A stretch of 64,000 bases of DNA from Lumnitzera littorea (GCA_024138015.1 JAMXBB010000003.1:75234400-75298399), one strand, 5' to 3'. Shown: positions 11,700 through 24,420, numbered from the stretch's first letter. Translations and numbers: made by a program. Notes: generated from the letters alone by a model not told the origin.

Positions 11700-13344
11700 A
11701 CCGTCTGTAAAAAGTGTTCATCCACCCTCTAATCATATGCGACTTAACTTATAGGTAAAAATTTTGTTATTTTATTTTATTAGTTAATTTAATTATTTTT
11801 ACTAACTTATTTATTTATTTTTTAGTACAGGTTTTTATTATTTTCATATTATGCATTTTTTTAGATAATCCTAATTTTTAATAAATTTAGCTCAATTACA
11901 TTTTTAGTAAAAACATGGTTTTTTTTGGAAAATAAGCGTATCTAGATCTTATCCTCAACGTATTTATAATCAGATTTAGAAAAGATATTTTTTTGACATG
12001 TAATTTTTTTAAAAATAAAAAATCTTAACCGAGTTTTTCAAAAAGTTTTGGTTAATTAGGGTTTTTCTCAAATTTGAGAAAATTAGATTTCTTAGGTTTT
12101 TTTAAAATAATAAATTAATTCATAAATGTAAACTTGGCTTGGCTTTTAAAATAAAAAGAATTCACCCACTAAAAATTTTATAAAAAGAGAACTACAGCCG
12201 ATTTGATCCCGATAAGTGAGTACGTAAACACCTTTGGGATAACTGTCTAAAAAAATTTTAAAAGAAATTTCGATTTTTCTTAAAAATTCGTAATGAAAAA
12301 ATAATAAAAAAATCATTTTTAGTTACATTTTGTAAATTTAGGTATATTTAGTATTTTTTAGAAAAATTATAAAAAATAAAAGGCCATCAATTTTTCTTTA
12401 GTTTTTAGATGGTGACTTAATCTTAATAAGTTAGCCCCCGAACCTAGTTTTTTAGTTTAATTTTCTAAAAATAAATTTTTTTTAGAATATATGTAGACCA
12501 ATGGTCAAATTAGAGTTTTTTTGTGCAAAAACCCTAATTTCATTTTTACTAGTTCAATTGATTAGCGACTTTAATTTTTTTAATTTTTTAAGAAAAATAT
12601 TTTCTTAGTTTAATCTCAAGTAATTTATATTAAGCGAGCTGGGCTTAATATAGATTAGATTAAGAAAACCGAAATAAGGCTTGACACTTAAGTTTGATGG
12701 ACTTACCAAGAAATTTCTCTCGAAAATGCATGTAGTTTGATGAGCAGGCCATTTCTAGAATAATTATGAGGAAAAAAATATTATAAGATTGAAAAATAAA
12801 ACTATTTACAACAAAATTGTAAAAAAACCTATTTACATCTAATATATTTTTACAACGTTAATTATAATAAAATTACAAGGGAAAATAAGGAAACTCTAAG
12901 TTTACATCTCTTTTTATGCCAACTTGCTTGATTTTTTACTAGTTCTAAATGTCATGAATACACAAAGGGTGGGTTTTAAAGATCTTTAAGTTTTGTGACC
13001 TTACACGTTTTCGAAAAAACAACCCGTAGGTCACATTAAAGCTTAAGTGAGATAACTTAATGAACCTCGAGTGGTGGTTACACGATAGCACCCAAAGCCT
13101 ATACAATGGCCTCCCTATCCTAGGGTCTTAATACTTCCTGGGTTTTACCATGTCTACTATGCATTCATGATGCATTTAATAAGTTCCCCCAAAACTTAAA
13201 CCCTAAAAGGTTAACTACAAGAATAAATAGGTTAGTACAACTATTTATACTTGAAAGAAAATTTACAAAGATAAATTACAATTTAACGTAAGTAATCCGA
13301 AAAAATAAATCTAATCTTAGAAGGTTTAACTGGCTAGCCTTCTT
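11700..13344. other. AT-rich TE-derived spacer, no gene seen
   Basis: Mostly T- and A-runs without an ORF. A GATCCCGATAAGTGAGTACGT-like block at 12206-12226 and a related ATAAGTGCTTACGTACC block at 13845-13861 are in the same orientation and resemble a motif of Tat-type LTRs, which hints that this is LTR sequence of the Ogre-like family. I cannot place its ends. Confidence 0.35.
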
Positions 13345-13372
13345 AATGGTCCTTGGTGGAGTTGCCAAGTTG
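13345..13372 (-). other. Primer-binding site and LTR end of minus-strand Ogre/Tat-like element
   Basis: Read on the minus strand, an LTR end in CA (13372-13371) is followed by TTGGCAACTCCACCAAGGAC. This resembles the TTGGCGACTCCACTGGGGAC-type block that follows LTRs of Ogre/Tat elements (consensus from memory), with differences mostly G-to-A. It fixes the 5' end of the element whose ORF1 and gag lie to the left on the same strand. Confidence 0.55.
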
Positions 13373-14477
13373 TCAAGTCTAAAATTTTTGGTTTTTCATT
13401 TATTTTCCTTAATTTAAATTAAACCAAACCTAACGCCTATTTAGTTGAAATGCTCAATAAAAATTAAGAAAAATCCAATTTCTTTTATCTTTGAAAATGC
13501 TTGGAGTCACTACCCTGTAAAATCGAGAAAGGTGATTAAATTAGAATCAATTATGCAAATTGATTCTAATTTAACTACTATCTACAATTTTGAAAACTTC
13601 TTTTTATTTTAAAAAGGATTTAAGAAACTAGATATCCTTGTTTTGGGGTTACCCTATTAGGCCCTATATAGGTACCAACATAACTTTCCAAATTTAAGTT
13701 TATTTTTTTAAGATACATTTCTAAATCACAAGTGAATAAATAAATGAAATTGAATCTCTAGAAAAGGATGAGAATTTGCACAATTGTTTACAAAAGTGGA
13801 AACATAGGTTTTTTTGTTTTTGACAATGCCCTGTAGTTTCCTATAAGTGCTTACGTACCCACTATTTAAGATTAAACTTTCTTAGTTCATTTTGAAAATT
13901 TAGGTGCGTTGGTTCGGGTCGAACATGCATGGGTTGGATCGAGTTGAACGGTCCAGGTTAGGTCAAGTCTTCAAATTTAGGTCGCACCTAGTTGAAGACA
14001 AACAACAGCTAATTCAACATAGTAGGATGGCCTATGATTAAGATTTCGAACTAGTAAATGTGTTTTAATGAGGTTTGCATTAGTAATAGTGGGTATAGAA
14101 TTCATGCCACAACCAACAATGGCCATTTGGTGGTGCTATGTATTGGACGATAGCAGTAGATGCTTGGTTGTGATTATTGGTGGTGGTTCCAAGTTAAGCA
14201 AGGTAATGGCTATAGGTTTTAAGATGTGGGGAGTTCAATAGTAAGAGTGACTTCGGGTAGTAGGTGGGTGGCACTACTTGTTAATGGTGGTTAGGGTTTG
14301 TTCGGAACCCTTAAGTGGTGGTAGACGAGTTGAGAAGCATGGTTGAGAGTGTAATGGATATGGCTTGAAAGCTTGAAGCTTTATTAAGTTGTTGATGATG
14401 CTAGGATGATTTAGGGAGCTTCAATTCGAAGTTTAAGTTTAGAGAGAGAGAGAACCAAAATGGGTACAGAGAGAAAG
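13371..14477 (-). mobile_element. Partial 5' LTR of the Ogre/Tat-like element
   Basis: This sequence lies behind the primer-binding site on the minus strand and starts TGTCAAGTC on the plus strand. It includes a GC-richer stretch at 13905-13990 with repeated GGTCGA/GGTTGGATCGAG words and a G/T-rich stretch at 14110-14350 rich in GGTGGT. No ORF. It is broken at 14478 by another LTR. The far end may be within 17559-18639 but I could not align it. The matching 3' LTR would be left of the window. Confidence 0.45.
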
Positions 14478-17400
14478 TGTTATAGCCCACAACCTTGTCC
14501 TGCTAGCTTTCGAGTAATTCATATTTTTTATAGAGAAAAATGTACTTATAAGTTAAGTCCAATGTATAAAAAGGTCTATACTAACTTTACTAGTAATACA
14601 AGATAATATATATAAGTAATTTATATTCATTTAGCACTTAATGGGATTATATGGGCATATGAGATCATTTGGAAATGACACTTAGTTAGCTAGATATCTC
14701 CTCTTCATTGGATTGATTGCAAGTATTCATAGGTATATGAATATTTAAATTACATCTAGACTTGAATATGCAATTATATATAAATTAATAATAAAATAAT
14801 TAAAAAATTTAGTACTTGAGACACATTCTACAAACTATAATTTATAAAATTATTCTCGAAATTAAGTTAAACCTTCATAACTAGGTAATAAAAATTCAAA
14901 GAGGTAACTATGCAGCTTTAATATCGTAAATTAAGCTCATTTATATACAATTTTTTTAGAACTATTAAGTTTATTAGGTATAATTGCTATAGCGTAAAGT
15001 TTCATAATTTTAAATGTAGCTTATGATAAATCTTTTAGAATCAACTACGTGATATTAATAAGTAAAATTTCATATAAGATATATAGGAATAAGTCTCAAA
15101 TAATCAATAAAACTTGTCTATATATTATATTACTAATATTTTTACTAATAAGTGCATTAAAATTTACCTAAAATAATAATATGTAGGAAAAGAAAATTGT
15201 GACTATAAATTATTCTTTACTAATAATGTTAAGAAATTAGGATAAGTATTAAATAAAATAAATAATATAAATTACCAAAATATTTTAAAAAAAGAAGCGA
15301 TAAAACTACCTTATATGGCATAATAGCCATATTTACAATTATGAGAGTAAATCAAGAAGAGAGAGAGAGAGAGAGAATAAAAGGAAAAACAAAAAGAAGA
15401 AAAGAAGAAAAGAAAAAGAAAAAGAAGAAGAAGAAAGAAAGGGAAAGAAAAAGAAGAAAAAAAGGATTATACAATTTAATTTTTCAGGTGATATTTCCAA
15501 GTAACCTCATTTCCATAATTATAAGTATTGCTTTTTAATTGATACTTAATAGTCATAGAAATGATACATTCATAATCTCATTGTTTTCTTAAATGAAGTA
15601 TTTTATTCGTACAATTTCATAAAATTCTCTTTTTTTAAGTTTTGAACTTAGAATATTGATAGTTATATTTTTATTACTTCTATATAATACTATAAGGGAG
15701 CTAGTTAAATATATATTTATATGAATCATCTTTTCCATATATATACGTTTTCTACAATAAATTTGAATGTGTAACAATATGAATTAAATGTAAGTAGCAT
15801 GCTACAAGAATAAAATTTTACTATTGACTCCATTGTAGTAAGCATCTATAATACGTATAGATTGTTAGATGGATAAATATATATATATATATATATAAAC
15901 CATGCATTTTAAATAGTGTCTAATTAATCCCACCATTAATACGTACGATATATATGAAAATTTCACATATAAGATAAATTACATGATATATAATATTGTA
16001 AATGCAATTAGTGTTATTTGAAAAATTTACACATATACTATAAACATATATTACTTATTGAAATAATACTTTCACTAATATCATTACATTACAATTATAT
16101 ATATATAATATATATATATATATAACAAGGATTACACAATAAGTAAGATAAAAGGATTGTACATATTCAACATATATATATGCAATAGAATGATATATAT
16201 TTAATAATATTTTATATTAGCTATAGGAACTAGTTAGTCAACTTAATAACCATAAGGTAAAAATATGATAATCACCTAAAGAAGTATTTTAACATCTTAC
16301 TTATCCTTAGTTTCTATTCTACCTTATCTAAGATTAGCAGGTCAAACTTGTGAACTTATGAGAGACTTTTAGGGATAATTTGCTAGGAGGCCAAGTAAGC
16401 ATATATTTCTATTTTTGTACAAGTAGACCTATGTCTACTTGACTTGGAGTCAGTTATGTTGTAAACTATAATGATGTACTAGATTGATTAAATACATGAT
16501 TATGTTGAATGTGTATTGACTGAGTGAAGTGTTCCCTCTTGTATGATTGATTTTTCGATGCGTATTTTGCTTAGAAAACTTGGCAAATGAATGGTCCTTC
16601 AAGGTGTTCACCTAAGTGAATCCTATATAAAGGAATGAATTATAAAATTGAGACACAAAATTGCAATTAAGATAGTTGAGATGTTTATGATGTATAACTT
16701 GAGATTCGTACCTGATACTAAGTTATTGTTTTGCTTACTACATTCATGGCATGGCATGAAAGGATCTACGGGCTAAGTTTCTAAAAGCTTGAATATTACT
16801 AGGTTAGGTTTTAAGCATATAGATTTACATGAATCAATCAATTCTAACCACTTTTGGTGGTTTCACTAGGCTGGCTACATGTTAGATTTTCAAACCACAA
16901 TAGTTAGTTTCTGTTTTGCTGAGTTTTGGGGGTCTTACTCCTAAGCAGCTTCTTATTGCCTTTAGGTTTCTAGATAATGTATCTAGATGTCCAGGTATGT
17001 CAACCAATCGAAAGAATAAATTGAAAGAGCATAAGATATCAATACCAATGCATGCTACATGCAAGAGCATGGCACATACTTTCTACATAGATAGTTTGTC
17101 TTGTTAACTCTGAATAAAAAATTGAATATCTTATGATAATGATATTTGTAAATGTGTGTTACGCTTGTCTTGTTTTTTGTTTTTATTTACTTTCACTTAG
17201 CTCATAAAGAGCTAAGGAGATACTTGTGTATCCTCATATCATAAAGAAAACTGACTAGGCACCACCATCAATTGGGGAAAAAACTTTTGAGAGCGCATAA
17301 GATGGAGTTAGCTATTTTTGAAGAAGCCTTGTCATATTCTAATCTTAGTTCCAAGAAGGATTTGTACATACGTAAAAGAAGGGAAAAAAAAGTATTGTGT

Positions 17401-17558
17401 TTTAAGTATAGCTTTGTTTGAAGGATATACTCTTTTGTATAAACTAGTGAAAGGTTGAACTCTATTATAGTACTTTATTGTTATAAATAGAACTTTTGTT
17501 GAAAATAAATAGCCATTCCTATGTGGTGCAATATCTAGTGCTATGCCGAGATGTGACA
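14478..17558 (+). mobile_element. Solo LTR of the long-LTR family
   Basis: A 3,081-bp unit starting TGTTATAGCCC and ending CGAGATGTGACA. It is flanked by GAAAG (14473-14477) and AAAAG (17559-17563), a 4/5 target duplication. The 5' half matches 1430-2760 in the same orientation, and the 3' half (from about 16250) is the inverted copy of 3129-4600. There is no internal domain, so it is a solo LTR, the expected product of recombination between two LTRs of one element. (TA)n tracts at 15876-15897 and 16098-16124 fall in its middle. The ORFs at 16882-17107 and 17332-17568 are conserved only as part of the repeat. Confidence 0.7.
15353..15463 (+). repeat. Purine-only GA/GAAAA tract
   Basis: This is the counterpart of the tract at 2389-2575, just after the hairpin at 15313-15332. 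The Lys/Glu/Arg-rich ORF over it is compositional. Confidence 0.8.
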
Positions 17559-18639
17559 AAAAGAGCATGGAAGGGTGATCTTAACTAAAGACAAGTGAAA
17601 ATTGATGTCTTAACTACTTATTCGAGTGTCAATTGATAATGTCGGAGCTCGAATCGAAGATGGAATGTCAAAACAACCATAAATCCAAGCTTAAATGCAC
17701 AAGCTTTAACTCATCTTGAATGCGCAATTCAACATGGAAAAGCTCATAATTGTTAGTCAAAACAAGTTTATTAAAGCTTGAAATTGTTATTTAGGTCAAA
17801 TAAAAGCTTCAATTTTCATTATTAGGGCTTGAATTAAGCTCGAGTCAATAGCATACACTGAAGCTTTTTTAAGTTTTTTATTCCAAATTTGACCCATTAA
17901 ATGATTGTTTTTAGACAAGATTTTGGGTCCAATTCATAATAGGCTATGCGTACCACACGATTCCATCATTAATTTAGGTGGAATTATGTGGAAACTACTT
18001 AAAAAGGTGGCTCAAACACAAGCCACAAGTTGTTTTTTCACGAAGGAGATATTAGGAAAAGCTGTAGAACCCGATAGAAATTAATATAAAAGCATCGAAA
18101 GCAAGCCTTGGCATGTGCAAATGTATACGTGCTTAGGCCAAAAAAATTTGCAAGCACTCGCTTGCTTTGTTGTAGACCAAGAACTTTACCAAGGGCCTTT
18201 AACCCTACATCTAATTTACAAGGACTAAGTGTAAGCTGGTCAACACCCCCACCTTTTTGCTTTTTCAATAAATAAATAAAAAGGAATTGAAGAAAAAGGA
18301 ATAAATTAAAATAAAAATACTAGACCTAGTTCTTATCTAAAAAAAAAAGACCAATCATAATATTTGATCCATACAATTTAAGTTTTATTCAAGCCCTATT
18401 TATTTATTTATTTTTACTTAGACCCGATGCTAAAAATTAAATGAACTTATCTAAAGACCCTAAAAAGAAATGACTCATTCAAAGTGACCTAAAGATACCT
18501 AAAAGACCAATGGCTTTTATTCAAAAATTCTATTATTCCTTTTTAAAAAATTTTGTATTTTTCGTTTTTCAATTTCTTTTAATTCATGAAATACTAAACT
18601 ATAAAGGTGGAGAGGGTAAAAATGAGGTGTTTAGATGCT
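17559..18639. other. Unassigned TE-derived sequence
   Basis: No gene seen. Repeated AAGCTT/GAAGCTT and AGCTCGA words at 17640-17870 are the only structure. The segment ends where homology to the C1 LTR begins (about 18640). It may be the outer part of the Ogre-like LTR, but I cannot show it. Confidence 0.3.
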
Positions 18640-20649
18640 CAATCAAACTACCTATAAGCATAAACAAGTATAATCTTAAGCCTCCAAGTATTATGAAATA
18701 GTACTCCGAAATACAATTATATATTGATCACAAACTTTCCTAGACTTTCTACTTGCCTAATTAAGGTGCAACTCATAACAGGCCTTCGTCAATAATTCCT
18801 ATAATATAAATATTACTTTAGTATTTATACGCTTACTATATATAGACTTTATTATATAATTCAAATTATTATCATTAGTTTAGAGCGTCACTATACTTAA
18901 TTATTCAAGTTTTTAAGCCTCTTGTGATTGTTCTCAATTTTAGCTAGATTCTAATTTAGCTTTTGATTTCGTCTCTAATTCAACCTCTGAATCATGCTCT
19001 AATTCAGCTCATGATTACACATTATTCATAATTTTCATAAATGCCTTCTAAACAATTGTATAGAGTTTATTTAACTTTAACGCAAGTGAATGTAGTCTCT
19101 AATCTAAGTTCTAATCAACTCCTTAGTGCACTATTACCAACCATGTTTCTAATTTAGCTTCTAATTCACACAAATTCTATATTTCCACATAATTCCCTAC
19201 AATTTAGTTCAAGATCAAGATGAAAGCTAAGTATACAATCCAACATTACTCTAACTTAAACCAGCTATACTCAATCCCATTATTTAAGCACTTCACATAT
19301 GTTGCAACTATCAACACTATGCCCTCAATATATAAATCTAATACTCCCAACACTATAGATTTATTCTTCCAACATTAACCAACATCATAATATGTCATAA
19401 TACTCACCAAAATAGAATCTAACCCAATTTCTTAGAAAACTATTAAGAATATTTGGAAAAATAGTCATTTAATAGGATTTTTAATGCCTAAACATTGAAT
19501 AAAAATATGGAAAATAATTTTCATGAAAAAAATTTCATGGTAATTTAGTATACATCATAAGTGTTTCACAAAAAAAATTTGGAGCCAAAATAAAATCAAT
19601 AGGGTTTTTGAAAAGCAAACCAAAATCAACTTGGTTTTAGAAAATTATTAAGGACAATATATTTTAGGACTTAATTTAAACAAAATAGTATTTTTCCTAA
19701 AAACTACATACAAAAAATATGCTAGAATAAATCTTTTTAGAATTTTATAACCAAATTTGATATTTTTACTAATTTTTGAAAAATTTGAGCATAAATTAGA
19801 CTCACTAAAAGCCACCGCATCAACCATCACTAGTTACCCTAGGTTTTTCAGTACTACCAGACATTGGGCTTACAGCTTAATGATGGTCATGGTTACTTCT
19901 AAGTCCTAATTTGATATTCGATCTCCAATCCAACCCCTAAGTCCACTATTTTTCTTAATTTTGTTGTAGGTTTTCTCTCCTCATAAGACTTTTCTTAGAT
20001 TATTAACTGTTTAAAATGACTATGAAAGGTAGACTTCTAATTTTATATTGCAAAGTAGGTAGGTAGATTTTTACTTTCGCTTACAAGTGTCCTATATTTG
20101 CTTTTTCTTCTATTCTTAGGTGTCTTAAACCTGACTTATATTGCTTAATCCACATCCTAAAGTTTGCTACACCTTAGAGCATAGCATCCCAGGTTACTAC
20201 ATAGCTTTATTTAATTTTTTCATTAATTTTCTTATATTTATTTTATATTATTTAGTATATATTAGGTATTTTAGATAATTTTGGGTATTATTCCCTATAC
20301 ATAAATTCATAAAAAATACAAATAAGTACTCCTAATTATTATTTAAGTTATTTTATGATTTTTAATGTGCTTATATTTTATTTGCAGCGACTCATTAATT
20401 ATCGAAACTTATTTTACGTGTTTTCAATGAATAACAGGTAAAATAAGTTTATTTTATAAATATAATAATTTACTATCTTATTATTTTATTTTCTTAAATC
20501 CAACCTCGTAAGGTCACTTCTAGTAATATTCCTAGTTTTGTTGTAAAATTCGAGCCTAATCAATCAACTTCCGTAGTTACCCTAAATTTTACATACCATT
20601 CTCAATCTATCCTATTCTAGGTTAATGGTTGATTTGGTGGGGTCTCACA
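18640..20649 (-). mobile_element. C1 3' LTR, outer end missing
   Basis: Aligns along its whole length with 33450-35450 (for example AAGCCTCTTGTGATTGTTCTC at 18917 and 33729). On the minus strand it starts TGTGAGACCCC at 20649, directly after a polypurine tract. About 950 bp present at the outer side of the other copy (32498-33450) are missing here, so the LTR was cut by a deletion at about 18640. This is the 3' LTR of the minus-strand element C1. Confidence 0.8.
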
Positions 20650-20664
20650 CTCCACCCCCTTGAC
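20650..20664 (-). other. Polypurine tract of C1
   Basis: The minus strand reads CAAGGGGGTGGAG directly before the LTR start TGTGAGACC. This is the plus-strand-priming site and fixes the orientation of C1. Confidence 0.8.
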
Positions 20665-21500
20665 AAATAGTTTCATCCTCGAAACTACCATATTTCATAT
20701 CTTTCCTTAGAAGGATGTCTATTCTTAAAATTACCATCTATTTTGAATCCTCTAAATTATCTTTTGAATCATCTTCTAATTTAGCTTCTACATTGACTCT
20801 CCATTTTTTTTTTTCAAACTTTTAGTCCCATTTTCTCTTCCATTCCACACTTGATATCAATCATATCATAATTCCATCACTGCAATCTTTTAGTCACATT
20901 ATACTATTTGTCTCATGACTTAGCTTTATAACTATTTAAATACTCCAACTAACTTATCCTCTATTGGTTCTATGTGTCACCTATTGCCAAGTTTCACTTA
21001 TAGTCATCAATGATATTGGTCCACCATATGCCACCAATCTTTTCTCCCATTTATACTTTTCTACTCACATTGGCTATGTTGTTGCCATAGTTTTTCATTT
21101 TCTTCTTCATACAGCTTAGCATAGGTTAATAGAAGTAAATTTGTCAAATCTTAACTTTCCCCCACCTCAGATTCAAATGAGATGGTTGACAATTTGGATC
21201 AACTCAACTCAACTTGACTTGACTTAATAAGAATGAATGTAACTCATGATCAACAAACTCATTAAGAGAAGAGGCATCGACATGAACTCATTACTTGACA
21301 AGAATTGACATGACATAATACACTTAAAGGATTAACATGACAAGAAACTCAAACAAATGAGAAATTTGATCTTCTTAGATTTGCCATTTCTCTATTGGAC
21401 TATCTATGGCAATTACTCATATGAAGTATACTGTTGCCTTAGATCTCCTTTGTATTTCTAGTTACATCAGTGGGTCTTCTTTCCTAGTAGTGGTTGTCAA
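20665..21500 (-). pseudogene. C1 pol 3' remnant (RNase H/integrase zone, heavily decayed)
   Basis: Only about 0.9 kb lies between the RT core and the polypurine tract, too short for RNase H plus integrase (normally near 2 kb), so a deletion has taken most of it. Short open pieces on the minus strand occur (for example KLYEEENEKLWQQ near 21110), but none carries an integrase motif I can name. Part of the connection/RNase H region may follow the RT at 21440-21360. Confidence 0.4.
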
Positions 21501-22043
21501 TTTTCTCCATTTAGTCACTGCTTTAACATTTTCAGTATCCATAGGAATTCTTTTCTAGCAACTCATTCAAGGAAAGGAATCTTATCTAATCTAAAAATTA
21601 CAATTCCTCAATCTAGCATACTATTTACATTGCTTAACTTTTGTAATGTCATCCATAAATGCTTCGTGTATTCTTCCATAGTTGTTGAGTAATTCAGAAT
21701 ATCATCAATAATTATCACAAGAAGTTTTCTTCATACATAGTTGGTATATATGTGTTCCACCAATTTTATGAAGACAGCTAGTGCTTGTTAGTCTAAAAGA
21801 AATCATTAGTAATTCATAGTGTCTGTATCATATTTTAGACAAAGTTTAGGTACCTCTTCAAACTTAATCCAAAATTGATAACATCTTAGTTTGAAGTCAC
21901 TTTAGGAAAACACAATCACTCCTTATAATTTATCAAACAATTCATAGATTCAAAGTTAAAGTTACTTATTTTGAATAGTCACTTTATTTATCACCTAGTC
22001 TTTGTAGCGCCATATATATTTTTCTTTCAGATAACACAAGTGT
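21500..22043 (-). pseudogene. C1 reverse transcriptase, C-terminal part
   Basis: Minus-strand reading in mixed frames gives, in order, VTIQNK (about 21980), a YELFDKL-like block (21930), a short run matching the F-K-D and YHQLxI region (21900-21860), a motif-B-like stretch AVFIKLVEHIYTNYV (about 21780-21735), and the catalytic block IIIDDILNYSTTMEEYTKHL (about 21710-21650) with both aspartates kept. After it comes a YARLRNCNFW-like block (21620). This is the finger-palm order of Ty3/gypsy RT. The N-terminal half is at 28719-28990: the CRM-like element F (22044-28718) was inserted within the domain. Frameshifts and stops are frequent. Confidence 0.8.
22039..22043. repeat. Target-site duplication of F, left copy (AGTGT)
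   Basis: AGTGT precedes the 5' LTR and AGTGC (28719-28723) follows the 3' LTR. Four of five bases match, with one C/T transition. Confidence 0.75.
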
Positions 22044-22981
22044 TGATAAGGATCAAAGACTGATCACGCGCTCCCAAACTCGTAGGCTAACTCAGATGGT
22101 TCATTGTACTGTCCAAGGTAAGTTAAGCATCGAAGAGCAATGCATACCCTAGTTCAACCTACCGAGCTACTTCACTCCCTACACCATCTAAGGAACTGTT
22201 GAGTTGATCAGCCAACATTCTGAGCTGACCCCTCTACAACACCAATCCAAGCACCAAATCAAGATACAGCCCACCCTATAGTGCCGAAGTCGAACTAACA
22301 ATTGTTAAGAGCCAACCATCTAAGGCCAACTCGAATGTGAGTCATCCCTAAGCCAACCCTTGTACAGTCCCAACAATCCAAGCTGCTGAATTTTTTATGC
22401 CAACTAAACCTAATTAAGGCCTACCCCTACTCAACTCGCAATGTTACTAGGACCATAGAATGAACAAAATTACACGTACGCTATCCTTTCTAACATTCGT
22501 ACTCTCCTTTCTAACAGAGGATATTCTTTTGGCACGATTACATTGATACCCCTTTAAATTATTCCCTTTTTGCCTAACTAGTAGACATCCTTTTCTATAA
22601 TTTCCTATAACCTAGAACTTACCCTAATTAGGTATTATAAATACTTGCAAATTGTAATAATTGCAAGGATACATATAGAGAAAATACACAAAACTTTTCA
22701 CACCCACTTGAGCTAAGTGTTCTTCTACTTACTCTTATACTACTCTTATCTAGCTCATTGCGCATGGATAGTGGCAAGTGGTCCCAACCATACTTGTACG
22801 TCATATTAAGTGTGACCCAAGCTTGTGTGAGGTATCAGTGCCTCATATCCAACATCGGTATATAAGAACCCCTACTCACCCTTCAACTGTCATTTCCTTT
22901 TCAAGCCATCTCACAACCTGGACCCACCCCCTTGGTTACACATGATATTGGGTCTGTATATTCAACCACGAATCTATATCA
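22044..22981 (+). repeat. 5' LTR of F (938 bp)
   Basis: Begins TGATAAGGATC and ends TATATCA. It aligns throughout with the 3' LTR at 27816-28718. Differences are frequent and mostly transitions, plus small indels, so the insertion is old. A CCTATAACCTAG block and a TATAAATAC (22636-22644) that could serve as TATA box lie in the last third. Confidence 0.9.
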
Positions 22982-22984
22982 TCC

Positions 22985-22997
22985 TAGTATCAGAGCC
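22985..22997 (+). other. Primer-binding site of F (initiator tRNA-Met type)
   Basis: TAGTATCAGAGCC, three bases after the LTR end. It matches the common plant TGGTATCAGAGCC complementary to initiator tRNA-Met, with one G-to-A change. Confidence 0.85.
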
Positions 22998-23282
22998 TGG
23001 CTATGCTCAAAGCTAGATTCAGCTACTATGTTTTTTGAGTAGTTTATTACTACTCTCGTATGATAGAAGTTCTATTGTTAACATTGGAGTTTGGTAGTTG
23101 AGAAGCGATTTGTCCTCTATTTTCCCTTGTTTTCTGATATTCAAAACAAAGTATCGTTGACTGCTTGTTTATTGTATAGTTGTCATATTGATTGGAAGTA
23201 TTAGTTATTGATCTGTTGTTGCTAATTGTGGAAAGAACTTTAAGTGGTATCATTAGACATCAATTTTGTAGAGTAACCAATA

Positions 23283-24420
23283 ATGATAGATTCAAATGTT
23301 CAAAGAACTTTGGGAAATCAAGAAAATGGTACTCAACATAGCTAAGGGCAAGAAGGAAGCTTCACACCTCAGTCAGTGGGTAACCGCTTAGATAAGCATA
23401 TGGACTTAGTAGCTAGTTTGGTGACCGTTATCCAAGAAGACAAGCAACAAGCTAGAAATAGACCCACTAGAGAACGTAATCGGCAAGAGCGAGGCAATAG
23501 TCAGTTTGGCCAAGTTAATGCCCTAGCTCGACCACCCTGAGCCGAAGAAGTTTGTAAGGATGCTAAACGAAGGCTAGCGCTTGAAGAGATTAAGGAAGAA
23601 GCAGAAAGAGATGACAATGCAGAGGAGTACTACAAGGCTGAAGAGAGAAATATATGAGCCCTTAAAGTCAAAGGATTAAGGATGCATATTCTAAGCTTTT
23701 CTGGAAGTGGTGATGCTAAGGACTACATAGATTGGGTAGATAAGATTGAAAAGTAGTTTAAATGCCATGAAGTGTTCGATAATGCAAAGGTTAAACTTGC
23801 TATATTGGAATTTACTAGTTATGCCACCCTATGGTAGAAAAACTTTCAAGCCATCTAACAAAGAGAAGGAGAGCAAGAAATCAGGAGATAGGATGAAATG
23901 AAAGGGGTTATGAGGAGAAGATTTGTGCTAAGCTACTATCATTAAGATGCCTTCAAAAGGTTACAGGAACTGAGGTAAGAAGGATCGACTGTTGAAGCTT
24001 ATGTCAAGGAATTCCAGATGTTGATGATCCAATTCGAAGTTAGTGAACCAAAAGACCGAATGGTATCTCGATTCATCTGTGGGCTAAAGTATGAGATCAA
24101 AGATATCCTAAAGGCTATGGAAATTAGGTCACTTGATGACACGATTCGAGTCATCCAAAGGATAAAAAGGCATTAAACAGGAAGGTCTTAACCACCAATT
24201 AGCTAATCTGACAATAGCTAAACTGCTTAGAGCAAACCTATGTAAACGGAACCAAGTAAGGCTGCTAAGACCTGACCTACTTAAACTACCTAAGCAGAGG
24301 AGAAGGAAGTCCTAAGGAAGTTTGAGAAAGGCTAGAGTTTGGGAAAAGACGAATGAGATCAAATGTTTCAAATGCCAAGGATTTGGACACATGGTCACCC
24401 AATGTCCAAATAGAAGGACT
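23283..24420 (+). pseudogene. F gag (capsid-nucleocapsid)
   Basis: The start ATG at 23283 gives MIDSNVQRTLGNQENG, then a charged N-terminal arm with an Arg/Gln-rich stretch. Next comes the retrotransposon gag domain: FSGSGDAKDYIDWVDKIEK (about 23697-23755), KVKLAILEFTSYATLW (23789-23835), MKGVMRRRF (23898-23925), VKEFQMLMIQFEV (24004-24040) and a RFICGLKYEI block (24068-24100). The CCHC zinc knuckle CFKCQGFGHMVTQC is at 24364-24405. Several stops interrupt the frame, including TGA where Arg is expected (23538) and TAG where Gln or Trp is expected (23754, 23833), all explained by single transitions. Gag would package element RNA; this copy cannot make it. Confidence 0.85.

Noticed and set aside
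15341..15538. 65-codon Lys/Arg-rich ORF
   Set aside because: Same reason: purine tract of the LTR at 14478-17558.
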